Shown: in pieces, positions 59,946 through 64,000 of the stretch | How the letters are laid out: each line of letters begins with the position of its first letter | Numbering within the stretch: position 1 is the first letter of the stretch | Source of the DNA: WVZL01 sp041862375 | GTDB taxonomy: Bacteria; Acidobacteriota; Aminicenantia; Aminicenantales; Aminicenantaceae | Length of the DNA: 64,000 nucleotides | Assembly (NCBI GenBank): GCA_041862375.1 | Contig: JBGVTE010000011.1 | Location: forward strand, 1 to 64,000 | Reading direction: 5' to 3' | Position numbers and translations under genes: made by a program | The notes under the pieces: generated by a model | The model's database searches: none | The model's input: only the letters and a program-made list of their open reading frames with translations | Told to the model about the DNA's origin: nothing

Positions 59946-60725
59946 TTATTTTCCTTTAAATTCTCCTTTTCTCTTCTCCAGAAAAGCAGATACTCCCTCT
60001 TTTTTATCATCAGTTGTACAGGATAGAGCATGAAGGTAGGATTCGAGGGCGAAACTGGAAGGGGTGCTCCCTTCTTGGCTTCTGTTCACTGCTTCTTTTG
60101 CATACCAGAGCGCTAAGGGCGGCCGGGAAGCAAGTTTTTTTGCCAGCTCCATCGTTTCTTCCATTAATTTATCATGGGAGACTACCTTGTTTACAAGACC
60201 AATCCTGTAAGCTTCCTGGGCATCGATGAAATCCCCGGTGAGAACTATTTCCATGGCTCGGCCAAGCCCAACCAGACGGGGAAGGCGCTGGGTTCCCCCA
60301 TCCCCAGGAATGATACCAAGCTTGACTTCAGGCGCTCCGAATTGAGCTTTATCTGAAGAGATTCTGATTGAACAGGCTAGCGCAAGTTCCAATCCTCCGC
60401 CCAAGGCGTACCCGTTCACAGCAGCTATGACAGGAACATGCAAATTTTCAATACGTGCAAAAATTTCCTGTCTTTCGCGCGAAACTCTCCTTCCCAATCG
60501 AGCATCTCTGTCAACAAGTTCTTTTATGTCTGCTCCTGCTACAAAAGCCTTATCGCCCGCTCCAGTTATAACCATAACTCTCAGTTCTTCGTCGCTTTCA
60601 ACTTCATCAAGAAGCTTCCGCAGATCTGCTGTCAAATCTTTGGAAATCGCGTTCATCCTCTCAGGACGATTGATAGTCAAAACACCTATGTAATTCTTTT
60701 TTTCATAGATGAGTGTCTCATACAT
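59946..60725 (-). CDS. Enoyl-CoA hydratase (crotonase)
   Basis: 259 residues. Crotonase motifs: NRPERMNAISKDLTADL, FVAGADIKELVD (oxyanion hole), VNGYALGGGLELALACS, and APEVKLGIIPGDGGTQRLPRLVG, with both glutamates that activate water in the expected places. It hydrates crotonyl-CoA and similar enoyl-CoAs. It follows the acyl-CoA dehydrogenase and 3-hydroxybutyryl-CoA dehydrogenase genes on the same strand, giving the classical series glutaryl-CoA or butyryl-CoA to acetoacetyl-CoA. Distinct from Dch at 47.9 kb, which lacks the GDGGTQRL segment. Confidence 0.9.
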   Translation of the reverse strand: MYETLIYEKKNYIGVLTINRPERMNAISKDLTADLRKLLDEVESDEELRVMVITGAGDKAFVAGADIKELVDRDARLGRRVSRERQEIFARIENLHVPVIAAVNGYALGGGLELALACSIRISSDKAQFGAPEVKLGIIPGDGGTQRLPRLVGLGRAMEIVLTGDFIDAQEAYRIGLVNKVVSHDKLMEETMELAKKLASRPPLALWYAKEAVNRSQEGSTPSSFALESYLHALSCTTDDKKEGVSAFLEKRKGEFKGK

Positions 60726-60864
60726 GATCGCACTCCTATTTATGTATTCATAAATATATATTCATAAAGTAACTACTCTCCAACATCATGTGACTCTATG
60801 ATTATGTGGCGAAGCTGACAAAATACCTAATCTGTTTCTTGACATGCAGATAAAAGAGCCACAC

Positions 60865-62019
60865 TCAGGTAAATGCTTTAATTCCAAGTTCAAAAGCACC
60901 GATTATGAGCTGTTGAATCTGGGAGGTTCCCTCATAGAGAGTATTGATCCTGGCATCACGGTAGAAGCGCTCCACATCATACTCGCCAGAGAAGCCGTAA
61001 CCTCCATGAATCTGAATTGCCTTATAGGCAACGCGGTTTGCCATCTCACTGCAGTAGTACTTGGCTATGGATGTTTCTCTGGTGTTTGGTAATCCCTTGT
61101 TTTTCAAATCTCCTGCTCTGTAGACGAGAAGGCGACCTGCCTCACACTCTACAACCATATCTGCAATCATCTGCTGGATTAACTGAAAGCTTGCAATTGG
61201 CTTTCCAAATTGTATTCTCTGTGTGGCGTATTCTTTACAAATGTCAATACAGCCCTGGGCAAGGCCGACGCAGCCGGCTGCCACGGTAAAGCGTCCAAAA
61301 TCAAGGGTGTCCATCGCAACTTTAAATCCCTTATTTATTTCGCCTAGGATGTTCTCCTTGGGAACGCGGCAATTCTCTAAGTAGATCTCACCCGTATTAG
61401 ACGCTCGAAGACCCAATTTATCGTGGAGGTCTTTTGTCGAGAATCCCTCGAATCCTCTCTCCACTAAAAAGGCCGTTATCCCTCTTGCTCCGGACTCTTT
61501 ATCTGTCTTTGCATAGACTATCGCTACGTCAGCAATCCCTGCATTAGTAATCCATGTCTTCTGTCCGTTAAGTACAAAATAATCTCCATCCTCCTTTGCA
61601 CTGGAAATCATGCCGGCAGGATCACTTCCCGCATTAGGTTCTGTTAAGCCAAAACAGCCAATCCATTCTCCACTGGTGAACTCAGGCAGGTATTTTTTCC
61701 TCTGCTCTTCTGTACCAAATTTATAGATCGGAAGCTCCACAAGGGACACCTGAACAGAATAAGCACCTCTAAGGGAAGAATCGACTCTCCCTATTTCCTC
61801 GGCAACTATTGCATGACTGATATAATCAAACCCTGCTCCTCCGTACTCCTCGGGGATGGGAGTTCCCATAAAGCCAAGACCTGCTAACTTCTCAAAAATA
61901 TCGCGAGGAAACTGAGCTTTTTTATCATTCTCCCTAGCAACAGGAGCAATTTCTTCTTTGGCGAATTTGCTTATTGTTTCTTTTATCATCTTTTGTTCTT
62001 CGGTTAAATCAAAATCCAT
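60865..62019 (-). CDS. Acyl-CoA dehydrogenase, glutaryl-CoA dehydrogenase-like
   Basis: 384 residues, FAD-dependent. Motifs: CFGLTEPNAGSDPAGM and TWITNAGIADVAIV, RYFGKP-type FAD loop (RIQFGKPIASFQLIQ), HGGYGFSGEYDVERFYRDAR, and the catalytic Glu363 in LYEGTSQIQ. The segment VDSSLRGAYSVQVSLVELPI aligns with the glutaryl-CoA dehydrogenase region containing the substrate-carboxylate Arg (human Arg94), here Arg84; ordinary butyryl-CoA dehydrogenases lack it. Residue Tyr362 before the catalytic Glu matches decarboxylating forms. The Glu that pairs with Arg94 in the human enzyme appears as Gly. Glutaryl-CoA to crotonyl-CoA fits the pathway. A short-chain or cyclohexanecarboxyl-CoA dehydrogenase is the alternative. 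AAAGGAG precedes the ATG. Confidence 0.8.
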   Translation of the reverse strand: MDFDLTEEQKMIKETISKFAKEEIAPVARENDKKAQFPRDIFEKLAGLGFMGTPIPEEYGGAGFDYISHAIVAEEIGRVDSSLRGAYSVQVSLVELPIYKFGTEEQRKKYLPEFTSGEWIGCFGLTEPNAGSDPAGMISSAKEDGDYFVLNGQKTWITNAGIADVAIVYAKTDKESGARGITAFLVERGFEGFSTKDLHDKLGLRASNTGEIYLENCRVPKENILGEINKGFKVAMDTLDFGRFTVAAGCVGLAQGCIDICKEYATQRIQFGKPIASFQLIQQMIADMVVECEAGRLLVYRAGDLKNKGLPNTRETSIAKYYCSEMANRVAYKAIQIHGGYGFSGEYDVERFYRDARINTLYEGTSQIQQLIIGAFELGIKAFT

Positions 62020-62229
62020 TGGATGCTCCTTTCTCTGAGAATTTTTATTCTATTGCTCGCTCTGCTCCAAGTATTAGATACTTACAGAGTAAGCACTTCA
62101 GAAATATATAATCTAAAAGGGATAAATACAAGGTGGAAGAGCGATATTCTCCTTTCTTTCTAGATTCAGGCTGTCTAACTATACTGAGTTAAAAAACTAA
62201 CAGGCTCTGGAATCAGTAGTCTTTTTTTC

Positions 62230-63081
62230 TTAATATTTATAGAATCCTTCTCCTGATTTTTTCCCCAATTTTCCCTCTGCTACCATCTTCTTTATTATTT
62301 CCGGGGGCTTATATCGCTCGTCTTTTAGTTTTGCATAAAGCGTCTCCATTTTAGCCAGATGGATATCCAAGCCAATCATATCAATCAGGGCTAAGGGACC
62401 CATGGGAAGCCCAGCTCCGAGCTTCATTGCTTCATCAATATCTTGAGGCGAAGCTACACCATCAGCATAGACAACAGCTGCCTCATTAAGCAGTCCTGCC
62501 AGAACTCGACTGACAATTCCCGCAGGCGCTTCTTTAACAGTCACAACAGGAATCTTTCCCAGATCTTCGGCGAACGTTCTTGTGGTGGCAATGGTTTCTT
62601 CAGAAGTGTTTTCTCCGCGGATGATTTCGACCAGTTTCATGATGACAGCCGGGTTGAAAAAATGCATTCCTATAACTTTATCCGGCCTAGAAGTGGCTGA
62701 AGCAATCTCGCTAACTGAAAGGGCTGTTGTGTTTGTGGCTACAATTGTTTGGGGTGGACATAGAGAATCTAACTCTCTGAATACTTCCTTTTTTACATCT
62801 AAGTTCTCAACCACAGCTTCTATGACAAAATCGCTTTCCTGAGCACTCTTTAAGTCTGTTGACCAGTTCATTCGAGAGAGTACAGACTCCATCTCTTCTG
62901 TAGAAATCTTTCCCTTTTCAACTCTTCGTGCTAAACCTGCCCTGACTTTTGCTCTCGCTTTCTCCACAATCTCATCTGATACATCTACCACAGTAACTTC
63001 TAATCCTTTCTGAGCACAGAGCTGCCCGACTCCAGAACCCATGATACCTGCCCCTATCACAAAGGGTTTTTTAACATCCAT
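62230..63081 (-). CDS. 3-hydroxybutyryl-CoA dehydrogenase
   Basis: 283 residues, the normal length for the stand-alone enzyme. NAD-binding VIGAGIMGSGVGQLCAQKG, then VVENLDVKKEVF, ATNTTALSVSEIA, catalytic His in GMHFFNPAVIMKLVEIIRG, and the C-terminal domain with DEAMKLGAGLPMGPLALIDMIGLD. It oxidises 3-hydroxybutyryl-CoA to acetoacetyl-CoA (or the reverse in butyrate formation). GGAGG lies before the ATG. It is 53 bases after the thiolase gene and almost certainly in one operon with it; the acyl-CoA dehydrogenase follows 210 bases later. Contrast the modified HYFFLP motif in the fusion enzyme at 25-27 kb. Confidence 0.92.
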   Translation of the reverse strand: MDVKKPFVIGAGIMGSGVGQLCAQKGLEVTVVDVSDEIVEKARAKVRAGLARRVEKGKISTEEMESVLSRMNWSTDLKSAQESDFVIEAVVENLDVKKEVFRELDSLCPPQTIVATNTTALSVSEIASATSRPDKVIGMHFFNPAVIMKLVEIIRGENTSEETIATTRTFAEDLGKIPVVTVKEAPAGIVSRVLAGLLNEAAVVYADGVASPQDIDEAMKLGAGLPMGPLALIDMIGLDIHLAKMETLYAKLKDERYKPPEIIKKMVAEGKLGKKSGEGFYKY

Positions 63082-63134
63082 TATTATCCCTCCGTTTCAA
63101 ATAAAAAATAAAATATTGGGCTGGCTTCTACAAA

Positions 63135-64000
63135 TTAAGACAGCCTCTCAATTACCACGGCTACTCCTTGACCTCCACCGATGCACAAGCTTACCAATCC
63201 CAGGTTCTTATCCCTGGACTTCAGCGCATAGAGTAGGGTGGTCAATATTTTTGCTCCTGTAGCTCCAACAGGATGGCCTAGAGCTATGGCTCCTCCATGC
63301 ACATTTACAAGTGCTCGGTCCCACTTGAGCTCCCTCTCTACAGCTATGGTTTGGGCAGCAAAGGCTTCATTTAGCTCGATAAGATCGATATCTTTAAGCT
63401 CAAGCCCAGCTTTTTCCAGAGCTTTCTTCACTGCGGGGACAGGTCCTATGCCCATAATTGCCGGGTCGACACCTGCGTGAGCGTAGGATAGGATTCGAGC
63501 TAAAGGCTTAACTCCAAGTTGAGAAGCTTTCTCCTCCTTCATAATCAGCACTGCTGCTCCTGCATCACATAGAGCACAACTGTTTCCTGCAGTGACTGAT
63601 CCATCTTTTTTGAAGACAGGAGGAAGTTTTGCCAATTTTTCTTCCGTTACTCCTTCCCTTGGAATTTCTTCGGTGTCAAAGACTTCTATCTCTCCTCTCT
63701 TTACAGTCACCTCAACAGGAAGTATCTCTTCTTTGAACTTGCCTTCTTTTACTGCCTGGATTGCTTTATTCTGGCTCTCTGATGCAAATTTATCCTGCTC
63801 TTCACGGCTTATTCCATATTTTTCAACTATTGTTTCTGCTGTCATCCCCATCAGGTGCCCAGCTAAGGGACACATAAAACCATCTTTATGCATAATGTCG
63901 ACCAACTTGCTATCGCCCATACGATTCCCCCAGCGAGCACCAGCAGCGATGTAAGGCACCTGAGAAGTATTCTCAGCTCCACTGGCCAATACCACTTCTG
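63135..64000 (-). CDS. Acetyl-CoA acetyltransferase (thiolase), 5' end outside window
   Basis: The C-terminal 288 residues of a thiolase; the frame stays open to the right edge, so the start and the first active-site Cys are missing. Visible: MVLASGAENTSQVPYIA, catalytic His in VHGGAIALGHPVGATGAKI, and the second Cys in VSLCIGGGQGVAVVIERL. It cleaves acetoacetyl-CoA to two acetyl-CoA or condenses them. It is the first visible gene of the right-edge block with 3-hydroxybutyryl-CoA dehydrogenase, acyl-CoA dehydrogenase and crotonase. It is clearly a different gene from the thiolase at 22.9 kb, with which it shares family motifs only. Confidence 0.9.
   Translation of the reverse strand, partial: EVVLASGAENTSQVPYIAAGARWGNRMGDSKLVDIMHKDGFMCPLAGHLMGMTAETIVEKYGISREEQDKFASESQNKAIQAVKEGKFKEEILPVEVTVKRGEIEVFDTEEIPREGVTEEKLAKLPPVFKKDGSVTAGNSCALCDAGAAVLIMKEEKASQLGVKPLARILSYAHAGVDPAIMGIGPVPAVKKALEKAGLELKDIDLIELNEAFAAQTIAVERELKWDRALVNVHGGAIALGHPVGATGAKILTTLLYALKSRDKNLGLVSLCIGGGQGVAVVIERLS

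Noticed and set aside
1..64000. tRNA, rRNA or CRISPR arrays
   Set aside because: No tRNA T-loop/acceptor pattern or regularly spaced direct repeats were found on reading the intergenic gaps; the repeats present are dispersed inverted elements.

Overview
The window reads as a chromosomal segment of an anaerobic, Gram-negative-type bacterium with moderate to low GC. Two GWxTD-domain proteins, a CarboxypepD_reg/TPR lipid-envelope style protein, a TonB-dependent receptor with an N-terminal carboxypeptidase-regulatory domain, and a membrane-anchored sulfatase-fold/TPR protein are together typical of Acidobacteriota and especially Aminicenantes-like lineages. That taxonomic guess is inference from gene content; no rRNA or tRNA gene was found in the window.

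Layout. 1-12.7 kb: envelope and repeat proteins (two HEAT-repeat genes carrying the recurring heptad AIFWLGQ, GWxTD proteins, a TonB receptor behind a well-formed sigma-54 promoter, and a sulfatase-fold protein with Thr at the nucleophile position). 13-21.6 kb, plus strand: isocitrate-dehydrogenase family enzyme, HD protein, fused aconitase-type hydratase, CitD-CitE fusion, CitF, and a second two-subunit hydratase (LeuC/LeuD type). The set can link 2-oxoglutarate, isocitrate, citrate and oxaloacetate plus acetate. 21.6-40.8 kb, minus strand: dGTPase-like protein, thiolase, SDR, 3-hydroxyacyl-CoA dehydrogenase/enoyl-CoA hydratase fusion, 6-oxocyclohex-1-ene-1-carbonyl-CoA hydrolase (Oah/BamA), a CoxG-like protein, a small zinc-finger protein, a three-subunit molybdenum hydroxylase, a Na+/solute symporter, an ADP-forming acyl-CoA ligase, a BadF/HgdC-type ATPase activator, a frameshifted DUF3795 gene, an HgdB/BcrB-type iron-sulfur protein and a DUF2284 protein.

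40.9-53.4 kb: YggS, FmdB, DUF362 and DUF6599 proteins, then an AT-rich surface-modification area (TPR protein, two anchored SGNH hydrolases, a methyltransferase, and an SxtJ-like/carbamoyltransferase/DUF5989 cassette). Inserted in its middle are the cyclohexadienoyl-CoA hydratase (Dch) and 6-hydroxycyclohexenoyl-CoA dehydrogenase (Had) genes. 53.4-59.8 kb: an ABC-2 export system with a NEW3/CARDB-type partner, and two beta-propeller proteins. 59.9-64 kb, minus strand: enoyl-CoA hydratase, a glutaryl-CoA-dehydrogenase-like flavoprotein, 3-hydroxybutyryl-CoA dehydrogenase and a thiolase cut by the right edge.

How it fits. Dch, Had and Oah are the signature enzymes that take the product of benzoyl-CoA reduction to 3-hydroxypimelyl-CoA. 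The dehydrogenase fusion and thiolase can take this to glutaryl-CoA, and the right-edge block takes glutaryl-CoA through crotonyl-CoA to acetyl-CoA. The window therefore encodes almost the whole lower anaerobic benzoyl-CoA pathway in three separate blocks. The dearomatising step is the unusual part: there is only one HgdB-type subunit and one activator, not the four-subunit BcrABCD, and the HcrABC-like molybdenum enzyme lacks the extra Cys-rich insert of classical 4-hydroxybenzoyl-CoA reductase.

A family of small inverted-repeat elements with ends like GGGGACAGGCTAC or GGGGTCAGGC sits in at least six intergenic gaps, touching or entering neighbouring genes. A second, unrelated repeat family (CATTGCGAG...GAAGCAATC) occupies three other gaps.
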